56,050 nucleotides of DNA from Zygnema circumcarinatum. Its lineage: Eukaryota > Streptophyta > Zygnematophyceae > Zygnematales > Zygnemataceae. The DNA lies in the NCBI GenBank assembly GCA_037447605.1, contig CM074808.1, positions 357,713 to 413,762 of the forward strand, read 5' to 3'. The first letter of the stretch is position 1; each line of letters opens with the position of its first letter. A program made the translations under genes and the position numbers. Shown here in pieces: positions 21,828-31,729 of the stretch. A model generated the notes under the pieces. That model was not told the DNA's origin, made no database searches, and saw only the letters and a list, made by a program, of their open reading frames with translations.

Positions 21828-23289
21828 CGAGAAAAGGAGAGAGAGAGAGAGAGAGAGAGCGCATGGGTGCCTACTTTGCGGTTCCGTCAAAGGAGCAGCT
21901 CAACAGTTGGCTTCCGTCCCTTGAAAACGTGACACTTGTCACGCCCTGCGAGTGCGCCTTCTCAAAGCGGCGGAGACACTGGCCTGTACGGACGCGCCAA
22001 ACCTGCGGGCAGGGGGGAAATTTTTTTTTTTTTGTTTTTTTTTTACATGGCTTACTCTCTCTACCGTTTGGCTTTTGGGTCCATTTTTAGCTACTCCAAA
22101 AACGTACGAAACAGCGAGAATTGAGGGGCGCGGTTTTACCAGAAACGTGGTTTGGGGTTTAAAGTTGAACATGGTTAGGCTCCTCTCTCTCTATTACACT
22201 CTCTCTCCCCCACTCTATCACTCCCACTATCACTCCCTCTCTATCTCTACCACTCTCTCTCCCACTCTCTCTTCACTCTCTCTCTCCCACTCTCTCACTA
22301 CCCCTCTATCTCGCCCACTTTCTCACCCACTCACTCATCCCTTTCAAACCTTTCACTACACGGAACCCCTTTTACTTATTTTCTCAGTTTTTCATTCAAA
22401 AGGGGACTCGAAATTTACCTTCACTTTCCCGTCCTGCGAGCCGGAAGCGAGCAGTTCGCTGTCACGGCTCCACGCAACGCATAGAACAGCGTCCTCGTGC
22501 ATCATGAATGCATCCTGAAATTTTCACATTGTTTCAAAATCTCATTATAATATTGCATCATGTTTTGGTCCAGTTTCCCAACTACATCCCTTTTTCTTTT
22601 GCAGGTAGTGACAGACAGAGCAAGAAAGAGAGAGAGAGAGAGAGAGAGACAGAGGGAGAGAGAGACAGAGAGAGAGAGGGAGAGAGACAGCGAGAGAGAG
22701 GGAGAGAGACAGAGAGTGAGGGGGAGAGAGACAGAGAGAGAGATGTACTATTACTTAGAAATGAATCGGCAAGCATGAGAGAGAAGGGGGGAACTCACAT
22801 CCGCTTGATATTGAAGGTCTAATTTCAGCTTTCCGCTCAAATAATCCCATATCTGCCTCGCATTGAAAACATAACTTTTTTTAGCGAATGTCCCATCGAT
22901 AGTAGTAGAGCTAAGTTTTGGAACCTTTGAAGTTCCAAGAATCTTTCTAACATGAGGCTAAATATAATTTGGAATATCAGATACATATAGATGAGATAGA
23001 CATAGACGTAAACTTTATCGGAAAAAAAGAAAACGATACATTATTATGTGTTAAAAATTGCACCTCAATGAATCCGTCGACAGAGGAGGAGGCGAGGTAT
23101 TGCCCATCGAGGGAGAATTGTGCGCTTTCAGGATGACTCTTTTTGCCGAACTGCGAACCGTTAAGAAAGAAACTCAGAACTTACAAACACAAATTTCCTT
23201 AAAGCAAAAAACAGTTAAAAAGTCCCTCAAGTTCCTTAAGAATAAATCAGCTGGCGGCAGAGATTCTACGTTCACACTGGGCAATCAGT

Positions 23290-23328
<39 letters not shown>

Positions 23329-26300
23329 GACAAACAGATCGAGAAAGTGAGTGAAGGAAGAGGTGAAAAATTATGAAAGACACGAGAGAGAAGAGAGAGA
23401 ATAAGGAGAAAGAGTGAGACAGCAAGAGAGGCGGGAGGGAGAGAGAGAAAGGAGGGAGGGAGAGAGGGGAAGAGTCGAGAAACATGAGTGGGCCAAGAGA
23501 GAATAGAGAAGAAAGAGAAACGGGTGAGTCAGAGAGGGAAAAGGGGGGGTAGAGAAAAAGAGAGGGAGAGAGAGAGAGAGAGGGAGGGAGAGAGGACCTT
23601 GATGGAGTGCAGTAGCTGCGTGGGATACATCTCCTCCTCATCTGCTTTAACTGCTGCCGTTCCGCGGAACAGATCGAACTGCGTGCCAGGTGGCAGGAGC
23701 CCTGCATCATGCAACATTAGGGTTTGCAATTTCAGCAATTTTAGACATGAATTTCCTATTGGGGCTTCCTATGTTCAGTTAGGCTTTCCATGCTTCTAAA
23801 ATCCGTCGGAAAGGAATAGGTGTTCGAGAGAGAGAGAAACAGAGAGAGAGGGGAAGAGAGAAAGGGAGAGTGAGAGAGGGAGGGAGAGAGAGAGGGGAAG
23901 AGAGAAAGGGAGAGTGAGAGAGGGAGGGAGAGAGAAAGAGGGGAAAAGAGGATGGGAGAGTGAGAGAGGGAGGGGGGGAGAGAGAGAGAGAGAGGAAGCG
24001 AGAAAGGGAGAGGGAGGGAGGGAGGGAGAGAGAGAGAGGGTTTTGAACCTTGATGCTGCTGCCACTTCAAGGCCTGTCCGAGAAGCACCATGAGTCGTGA
24101 AGGGGGGACAACTGTCACCTCTTGAGAAATGGCTGCAATACTCCAAAGGAAAAAAAATATACAATACAATACGTTAAGATACAAAAAAATAGCTGAGAGC
24201 TTCCCCCTCCTCTTTCTCTTAGATAAATAGGTCAAGAGTCACCAGATGAACAGGAAAATTTTAACTAAATTTTTTGTTACGAAGCTTTTGAGGAATTTTC
24301 TAGGGCTAATCGACCAACTTAACGTTGAAATATTCGTGGAAGTAAAAGATTGGAAAGTTCTTAAGCTCACAAGTTCAGAAAAAATCTCACCGTGGGCAAT
24401 TTGAGCTCTCCTTTTCTCCTTGGTGGAGTCCTGATAAGCCTGAAATCCACCCAATCCGAACAGCCAATTCCAAACCCTAAAACTCAATAAAACCCCTTCT
24501 CCTCCAAATTACAAAAAAAAAAAAAAACTTGAAACCTCACTCCTTCCGAGCAACTCTCACAACCCCAATTTCTTAAAAGATCCCATTTTTCAACCATTAG
24601 AAAGAAACATTAACCAAATAAACAGAGTTCACTCCTTGATACTTACCTCTTTTGGATCGAAGTATGTTCGCACAAGAAGATGTTCGAGTCGCAAGTATCG
24701 TTCGGGCTCTTCCTGTTTCATGATCGCCATTGCATGCGTTTGCCGCAAAACCGAGCGAGCAGTATCCAGCTCTCTCAGCTCGATCATCTCCAGCACAATC
24801 TGCATAAAGAATTTTCAAAAAAAAGAAAACAAAAAGAAAAAAAAAACAGGAATGGAAACAAATAGAAAACATCACACACCAAAGAAAGAAAATAGAAAGT
24901 AAAAGGGCTCATTGTTGACCGTGGACTATGTTAGTGGTTAGAAGGTAGAAAGGATTGCAATCTAGTCTTTTTCTGAATTCTTCTCTCTCCGACTCTCGCT
25001 TGTGCTCCTTCTCCCTATTTCTCACTTTATCCCTTCCACCCTCTCAATGTTGTTCCTCTCTCGCTCCTCCTCCCCCTCCCCTCCTCCCGATTCCCTCCCT
25101 CTCCACCCTCCCCCCTCCCCCCTCCCTCCCTCCCCATTGCCTCCCTCCCCCTCCCCCTCCCTCCCTCCCCATTGCCTCCCCCCCCCTCCCTTCCCCCTCC
25201 CCCCTTTCTCCCCCTTGCCTCCCCCTCCTCCCTCCCTCCCTCCTCCCTCCCTCCCCCCTCCCTCTCCTCCCTCCCTCCCTCCCTCCTCCCTCCCTCCCCC
25301 TTGCCTCCCTCTCACCCCTCCTCCCTCCCTCCCCCTCCCCCTCCCTCCCTCCCTCCCTCCCTCCTCCCTCCCCCTTCCCTCCCCTCCCCCTCCCTCCCCC
25401 CTCCCTCTCCTCCCTCCCTCCCTCCCTCCTCCCTCCCTCCCCCTTGCCTCCCTCCTCCACCCTCCTCCTCCCTCCCCCTCCCCCTCCCTCCCCCCTCCCT
25501 CTCCTCCCTCCTCCCCCTCCCCCCTCCCTCCCCCCTCCCTCCCCCTCCCTCCCCCCCTCCCCTCCCTCCTCCTCCTCCCTCCCTCCTCCCTCCTCCCTCC
25601 CCCCTTCCCTCCCCCCTCCCCCCCTCCCTCCCTCCCTCCCTCCCTCCTCCTCCTCCCTCCCCCTTCCCTCCCCCCTCCCTCCCTCCCCCTCCCTCCCTCT
25701 CCTCCCTCCCCCCCTCCCTCCCCCCCGTCCCCCACCTGTTCGTAGAGGTCCTGCAGCGCGGCCCGCGGCAGCGCGAGCGGCGCGAGGGCGGGCAGGAGCG
25801 CGTCCCACCTCCCCGCGAGCGCGTCCGCCCTCAGCGCCTCCGCGCTCTCGACCGCGTTCAGGGCGACGCCGCACTCCGCCTCCAGGGCCGCGCCCGTCTG
25901 CGCGAGCCCGTTCTCGCGGCAGAATTGGAGGACGATCTTCACCACGCTGGTAAACAAGGGGGGGGGAGGGTATATGGGAAATTAGGAGTGAAGGGGAAGT
26001 GGGAGGTCGGGGAGGTTATGAGGGGTGGGGACGATGCTGGAGAGAGTGAGAAGGAGGGGAGGGGGAGGGGAAGGGGGTGGATGCTTTACGCTTCAGAACA
26101 GAGTTCTATGAAGGAGGGAAGAGGTCAAGGTGCAGGGGAAGGGGCGGGGAGGAGGGGAAGGGGAAGGGAGGGAAGGAGGGAGGGAGGGAGGGAGGGAGGG
26201 AGGGAGGGGAGGGAAGGAGGGAGGGGAGGGAAGGGAGGGAAGGAGGGAGGGAGGGAGGGAGGGAGGTAAGGAGGGGTCCACGGAAGGCTTTGAGTGGCTT

Positions 26301-26682
26301 GAACAGGGGGAGGGGAGGGTGTGGTGGAAAAGGTTTTGCAAGGTGGGATTTAGGGGGACATTTAGGGTTCAAGGGTTCAGAGTAGTGGTGGTCGCAAGAG
26401 CCCTAAAACCCCATAGAGCTTTCAGCCCTTGAATGCCCTGAGGACCCTTAAATTCTGCATGAATGAAAACCCTAAGAAACGTTGAGCAATTGGAAGACGC
26501 TGATGCTGTGGCGCTGAACCCTACAAAAAGAATTTGGATAAGTTCAAAACCCTGCAATGTACCCTCGAAGAAACCCTAAAACCCTAATCTGCTCTAATCC
26601 CCCTGGAACCTGTCCAAGATGCTTGAAACCCAGTCCAGGTTCAATGAACTTACTCCCTCGCCTCGATGCCGAAGGTCGTCAT
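19494..26682 (-). CDS. SMU1: SMU1, WD40 spliceosome component
   Basis: Sixteen exons on the minus strand: 26682-26654, 25946-25736, 24799-24647, 24439-24391, 24132-24049, 23701-23598, 23150-23064, 22852-22799, 22514-22419, 22002-21875, 21377-21251, 21082-21023, 20428-20321, 20096-19996, 19839-19788, 19592-19494. All phases close and give 513 residues, the same length I know for human SMU1. A LisH motif (about 6-38, [20 protein letters not shown]) is followed by a CTLH-type region ([20 protein letters not shown]) and the linker [11 protein letters not shown]...[25 protein letters not shown]40 blades start near residue 210 ([73 protein letters not shown]) and end in [13 protein letters not shown]1 works with RED/IK in spliceosome activation in the nucleus. 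The first exon (MTTFGIEAR) is only 29 bases. Introns are packed with GA/CT repeat. Confidence 0.96.
21560..21866. repeat. (GA)n-rich tract in SMU1 intron
   Basis: GAGAGAAAAGAGAG-type sequence between SMU1 exons 10 and 11, abutting the donor of exon 10. On the SMU1 sense strand it is polypyrimidine. Confidence 0.9.
22620..22745. repeat. (GA)n with periodic GACAGAGAG units
   Basis: Tandem units of about 26 bp built from GAGAGACAGAGAGAGAGG lie in the SMU1 intron between exons 8 and 9. CT-rich on the sense strand. Confidence 0.85.
23290..23596. repeat. (GA)n-rich tract in SMU1 intron
   Basis: A GA run at 23290-23324 and imperfect GA repeats up to the exon 6 donor, between SMU1 exons 6 and 7. 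Confidence 0.9.
23823..24041. repeat. (GA)n minisatellite in SMU1 intron
   Basis: Repeated units of about 55 bp built from GAGAGGGGAAGAGAGAAAGG lie between SMU1 exons 5 and 6. At least two close copies are visible (about 23845 and 23890), with a third diverged copy near 23935. Confidence 0.85.
25030..25734. repeat. (CCCTCC)n block, G-rich on SMU1 sense strand
   Basis: About 700 bp of CCCTCC, CCCCTCC and CTCCTCC units lie in SMU1 intron 2 and start immediately after the donor of exon 2. On the SMU1 transcript this reads GGGAGGGAGG and has many consecutive G-runs. Confidence 0.95.
26160..26270. repeat. (GGGA)n repeat
   Basis: GGGAGGGAGGGA tetramers inside SMU1 intron 1, interrupted by AAGGAGG variants. 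Confidence 0.9.
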
Positions 26683-28298
26683 GGCGCCTCTCCCCTCCGC
26701 GTAGCGCCGGAAGACGAGGTTTAGGGTTCAGCGCCTCCCCCTCTGTGTTACATCTGCATAAGGTTTAGGGTTTCGGGGTTTCCTTGCAGGGTTCAGAACC
26801 GCACTGTTTTCTGTTTTAGGGTTTGGTCGCAAACCCTAAAACTTCATCAGAGAGAGGGCAAATGTAACGCGGCATGTAGATCGGCGCGTGTAACTGAGAG
26901 GGAACGGGACGGGTCGGAATGAAAAACACGTGTACGGTATGCTCAGATTCAAACCCTGCTTTCAGTTCGACTAGAAAACGGTGAACGGAACCACGACATG
27001 GAAACGCATGAAAATGTGCCCAATCACAGATTTATGCGACGCGTGCGAAAAAGCCCTAGAGCAGTTTTGGCCGCCCCATGAACATGAAACTCTCAAAGCC
27101 ATCTTTTTGTGCAGAGACCTTTTGGGGAAGGTTGGTTCCTTGTGGTTCCCCATGTTGGTCTTTGTGCATTGGCATGCGATGGCATGGCCATAACACAATT
27201 TGGCGACGTTCGCTAAACTCGGTAGCGAGCGAAGCGAGCGCCGTACTCATTGAAATGAAAATAATCGACGCCTGTGATTTCGTCACCCTTGAGTGGTTTG
27301 CTTGGCTCGAAGTGGTATTAGATTGATTGTGGCAAACGTAATTGACACAAATATCCAATAAATCCAAACAAACCCTTGTTTGTTATAATCGAAAATGTAA
27401 TGCAGAGCAAGGCCAATTCATGTTCTCAAGAACATGGGTGTAACGGAAGGCAGGCAGGGGCGGCATACTGTAGTAAGAGCTCCCGTACGTCATGCTTAGC
27501 GTTGAAGGTTCAAACTTTCAAAAATGATAAGTTTAAAGTACGCATTTGAGAAGTACCAAAATTGGTCATTCCAAAGAGTAGAAGGCCTCCCCCCCATTCA
27601 AAAGTGAAGTGCTCTCGCCGCCCTGCAACGTGACCTATCATCATCTTTCTCATAGTAAACACTGTTTCAGAAAAATAAGGCCTCCAAGGCTGACTCCCAT
27701 ATTCGTTGTTATACATATACTAAATTGAATTAAATCGCCGGGTTTGGGTCCGACTGAACTCTCAACCACAATTGACCAACACGGACCAGTCATGGCGACA
27801 TGATCATCAAACAAGATCTAGCATATCACAAAAACGAGCTGAAAGCTCTCACTTCTACCAATGCTTTCGTTCCTAACTCTTAACAATATGCAATTCAGTC
27901 CATTACTGTACCCTCACAGCAGACAGGTTCGTGTGAAACCAAGTGTTTCCCCCTCCCTCATCATACCCTCTTCTTTTATCCTCCGTCTATACCCCACCCT
28001 CAAATCAACACCCCACCAGCAGGATTTTGCTTTCCCTGTACATCTCCATACCCGGATACTTTCGATACAGCAACGCCCAAAAAGTAGGAAATCCTCCAAT
28101 CTCGCTCACTACCAAACCCTCTCCCTCTCCCTCTCCCTCTCCCTCTCCCTCTCCCTCTCCTCTCCCTCTCCCTCTCCCTCTCCCTCTCCCTCTCCCTCTC
28201 CCTCTCCCTCTCCCTCTCCCTCTCTCTCTCTCTCTCCCTCTCCCTCTCCCTCTCCCTCTCCCTCTCCCTCTCCCTCTCCCTCTCTCTCTCCACCCCCC
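26683..28298. other. Spacer upstream of SMU1
   Basis: The SMU1 promoter must lie in the first part, which has several TAGGGTTT/AAACCCTA telo-box-like motifs (26723, 26760, 26816 and nearby). The rest holds the 3' side of the next minus-strand gene and, at 28122-28292, a (CCCTCT)n microsatellite that abuts its stop codon. Short frames near 26981-27326 are unsupported. Confidence 0.5.
28122..28292. repeat. (CCCTCT)n microsatellite
   Basis: Long CCCTCT hexamer array with short CTCTCT interruptions. It lies just downstream of the stop codon of the membrane-protein gene at 28299, within its probable 3' untranslated region. Confidence 0.95.
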
Positions 28299-28753
28299 CT
28301 ACTTCGCTCCCTGCGCCGGCACTGGAGGATTTCCGCTTGGAGCATTTGTTGGATTAAACCCATCGGTGGGTTGCCCTTGACCATAGGAAGGAGGATATGG
28401 ATACTGTCCGTACGTTTGGTAGTTCCCTCCTCCTTGTTGTTGTTGTTGCTGCTGTTGGGGGTATGCGCCATAGCCTCCTCCATATGTTGGGTACATCTGA
28501 ATATTCCTCTGCTGCTCTCTATAAGCCTTCATATAACGCGCTCGCTTTATAGAGAGAAGAACACAGAGGAGGAGGAGGGAGAGGCCCGCGAGACATATGA
28601 GAAAAATCGACCACCAGCTTAGCCTGTAGTCTCGGTGGCAGTAGAGGCCGTAGTAGTAGCAGTAGTAGGAGTCGGAGTAAACCGCCGTATTGGAGAGAGG
28701 AGCAGGAGCAAGGGCTACGTCTGCCAGCTTTCGGCCGGTTAAGAGAGAGACAC
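28299..28753 (-). CDS. Single-pass membrane protein, last exon (5' part unresolved)
   Basis: An open exon of 150 codons ends in TAG at 28299-28301 and starts at an acceptor (gcgcag/GT) at 28753, so an upstream exon must supply the start. The visible protein has a Tyr/Cys-rich outside segment ([18 protein letters not shown], exon residues about 26-43), one hydrophobic helix (about 48-68, [18 protein letters not shown]) and a basic stop-transfer KRAR. The cytoplasmic tail has a run of eight Gln and many Tyr/Pro/Gly, including a PPSY motif (about 120-123) of the PPxY type that binds WW domains. The layout resembles small type-I adaptor proteins such as the Shisa/VOPP group, but that is by shape only. 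A candidate upstream fragment with Cys/Tyr codons lies near 28990-29040 and could not be joined with confidence. Confidence 0.6.
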
Positions 28754-29691
28754 CTGCGCATGCGAGGGTGGGAGAGAGAGTGAGGGAGGGAGGGGGGAGA
28801 GAGAGAGAGAACGAGACAGTAGTGGGGGTGAGGGAGAACGGTGGAGTGGGAGGGGAAGACGAGGTAGGGAGAGGGAGGAGAGAATAGAGAGAGTCGGAGG
28901 ATAGTCAGGAAGGGAGGAAGAGAGGGATAGACGAGAGGAGAGAGGATGGTGCGAGGAGGGTAGTTCAGGAAGCTGTGTGAGCTAAGCATAAAGTAGAAGC
29001 ACACGTGTAATCACAGTAGTCACAAATCATTTTTGTATTTGAACCACGCCAATCAGTCGCATCGTGAAATAGCTCTCGAGAGGGAAGCGTAAATGAGGGG
29101 GAAGTAGCGAACAGAGAGAGAGAGATCGAGGAGTGGGGAGGGACGAGGAAGGGTAGGAAGGGGAAGTGAAAAGCAGTCGATGGATCGAAGGAGCTGGAGG
29201 GGGAGGAGTAAAGGGCCGATCCAAACAGAGAAAAAAGAGTGGAGCGGAATAGCGGTAGTTAGAGAACTGGAGGACGACAGGCGGGAGAGGGAAAGCGAAA
29301 GAAGAGAGGGAGAGGGAGAGGGAGAGGAGAGGGAGAGAGATACAGAGAGAGTGGGCGAGAGAGAGAGAGAGGGGGAGCGAGAGAGGGAGAGAGCGAGGGA
29401 CCCGCTACAAGGTCATTGTTCTATCAAACGACTAAAGCAACAAGAGGTAACAGCGCGTGCAGAAACCAATCATGTATTTAACTGAAGACATGCACAAATA
29501 TTTCTTCCAGTATCGTCCAATCAACTCCACAGAACGTTAAAAATATTGTTCAAAAACAAAAATATTTATTCCCCTATTCTCTCCTTTTACAAACAAACGT
29601 AATAATTGAAGCCTGAAAATTTTAACAACGAGCGGTCCAGAGCAAAGACCCACTCTGGAAGTTTGCCATGGCCGCCATCGCTCTGTCCTCC

Positions 29692-29842
29692 GTCCCTCCC
29701 TCCGCCTCTCTCCCTCCGCCTCTCTCCCTCCGCCTCTCTCCCTCCGCCTCTCTCCCTCCGCCTCTCTCCTCCCTCCCTCCGCTTCTCTCCCTCCGCCTCT
29801 CTCCTCCCTCCCTCCACCCCTCTCCTCCCTTCCTCCCTCCGC
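29692..29842. repeat. Minisatellite of TCCCTCCGCCTC units
   Basis: About nine tandem copies of a 12-15-bp unit built on CTCTCTCCCTCCGC, with small length variants. Confidence 0.9.
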
Positions 29843-29997
29843 TGCAACAAACTCTTTATCTCCCTCGCCCATTGGGCCCATTTGGGTCCTGAACATCATG
29901 GCCCATCTACTGCTCCATGTACCAGTTACGTTGAATGCCACGGAACAGCGCAAGAACGTTCTTCCGTGTTGGGACGACCGTCGCGCAAGCTCCATAC

Positions 29998-30129
29998 GCC
30001 ACGTGGCAGTGGCCAGCAATCGTTGACTGTGGTTCTGCCACGTGGCAATCTTGTCGTTCGTGTTGTTAAGGACCAGGCTCCACATGGCGCCATCGGACGC
30101 CGCCACGTCTTAAAATTTGAGTGACGTGG
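29998..30129. promoter_or_regulatory. G-box / ACGT-element cluster
   Basis: Two perfect GCCACGTGGC palindromes (29998-30007 and 30037-30046) are followed by GCCACGTC (30102-30109) and GTGACGTGG (30121-30129), with GACGTGGC at 30248-30255. ACGT-core sites are classic plant bZIP/bHLH targets. The gene served is unclear, either the LCIB gene or the membrane-protein gene. Confidence 0.5.
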
Positions 30130-30310
30130 ACAGCTAGGGCTTTAAATCTGCCACGCTGCGTGATTTGATTTGCGGACGTTTGAAATGAGGTCAATTGACC
30201 AAGATTTTATCGAGCGGTTTGTCGTTTTATGGGACCCTTTTTGTCAGGACGTGGCGGGCCACGGGGCCCACGGCGAGTACGGTACGGTATTTTGAAAAAA
30301 ATCGTGTTCC

Positions 30311-30731
30311 GCTCGATAAAGTCGCATTAGCTGGACAGACACAGACCTCGTATAGTCACGAGAAGCCTCCCCACTCCCCAGTGGTTCGGTCATTCGGGAT
30401 CATCTTGATAAAGTCAAAAGCGCTGAATCTTTCTGTAAAGTCACATGTTATTTCTGCTGTCAGAATCTTGACAAGCAGTGTCAAAAGATATTTATGGCCA
30501 TCTGATTAAGTCACATGTGACCTTTTTGCTGCCCGGGTCGTTGAAAGAGTTTTTCAAGGAGTCTCAATAAAGTAAACGATCGTTAGTTTCCAGTCGCGAC
30601 TTTCTCGATAAAGTTAAACGAGAGAGATATTAATATGAAACTCGTACCATACCATGACCATATTTTCTATAAAGTCACACGAGATATCCTCAATTCCTCT
30701 TATGAACTGACCACCCAAATGTCTCGATAAA
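30311..30731 (+). repeat. Array of GATAAAGTC-like motifs
   Basis: Eight related motifs (consensus TCTCGATAAAGTCA) begin near 30311, 30401, 30431, 30501, 30561, 30601, 30661 and 30721. The first also has an inverted partner at 30206 (TTTATCGAGCGG against CCGCTCGATAAA). Function unknown. Confidence 0.6.
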
Positions 30732-31170
30732 GTCAACTCAAGCTCCCTTCAAGGGTACGCCTCTGTGAGGGCAGAGCAGGCAAGAGGGCCCCTCCAACTC
30801 ACTCATTCTGAACGCCGGCAGCATAGAGGGGCCATATTGTGGAGCTTTTGGATATTCCCAGAAAATGCAGAATACAATTCTAATACGGGTACATGCTTTC
30901 TAGTTACAATTTAAATGTTTGAATCGAATCCGAAAGTCAGTGTATGTGTTTGATATAGATCTTGAAGCGCATTGACAGGCGGCGCTACTGAGCAGAAGAG
31001 GAGGGGGCAGGCCTGCTGCAGAGGGCGATGGAGCAGGCGCCACCTGTCACTCTCTCATTCGACATTCAGAGAGCAGGCGAAGGAATAGAATTCGTCACAG
31101 ATGCGCTCGAATTGTAGCAGGAGCGGCGATCTGAGCTACAACACGTGGCAAGCACTTGGCCTCCGTCAGG

Positions 31171-31316
31171 GGAAGGGAGGGAGGGAGGGAGGGAGGGAGG
31201 GAGGGAGGGCGGAGGGAGACAGCTGGGAGGGAGGGAGAGTGGGATGGATGGATGGAGGGAGGGAGGAATGGAGGGAGGAGGGAAGGGGAGGAGAGAGGGA
31301 GACAGAAAGGATTGGG
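31171..31316. repeat. (GGGA)n repeat
   Basis: GGGAGGGAGGGA tetramers with GGATGGATGG variants, upstream of the LCIB gene. Confidence 0.9.
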
Positions 31317-31729
31317 GGGGGTGGATGGGAGAGAGCATGCCTTTTGCATCCCACCAGCAAGATTTGAGCTGCTGTGTCTTCACCGAGCCTTGAGTCTTCT
31401 AACCTTCCCTAGCCTTGAAGAACTCCTGGCAATGACTCTTTATCTAGATCGTAACCCTAATGCTAACCCTAACCTCAATTCGAATTACAAACCCAACCTA
31501 TACCCTGATCCTTAGCATTTCCTTAATTTTATCCCTCTCCGATATTTAACTCTAGCCGCAACCCTGACCCTACCTCTAACTCTAAATCGAAACTAATCTT
31601 TGCTTTAGCTTTTAACTCTTTTCTCTAGCTCTAACGTTAAACCTAATCCTTCTCCTAACCTTACCTCCATAACCCCAAAGTGATAACTTGCAGAAGGATT
31701 TGCCTCCACTCTCACTGTGGAGTTTGCAG

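Larger units (their letters stand above)
28754..31729. other. Long intergenic region between membrane protein and LCIB gene
   Basis: It contains GA-rich tracts (28768-28960, 29280-29400), a minisatellite of TCCCTCCGCCTC units (29692-29842), an ACGT/G-box cluster (29998-30129 and 30248), an array of GATAAAGTC motifs (30311-30731), a GGGA repeat (31171-31316) and CCCTAA-like telomeric motifs (31452-31680). Upstream exons of both flanking genes must lie here, but I could not identify them with confidence. Confidence 0.5.

Noticed and set aside
25022-25957. Single long minus-strand frame that joins SMU1 exon 2 to Gly-Arg-Glu repeats
   Set aside because: Only the part before the donor at 25736 matches SMU1; the rest is translated intron repeat. 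The apparent start is a TTG inside the preceding intron; the true start is the ATG at 26682.
26981-27326. Short open frames upstream of SMU1 with CDACEKALEQ-like sequence
   Set aside because: Isolated, unsupported by a start context or neighbouring exons, and overlapped by frames on the other strand.
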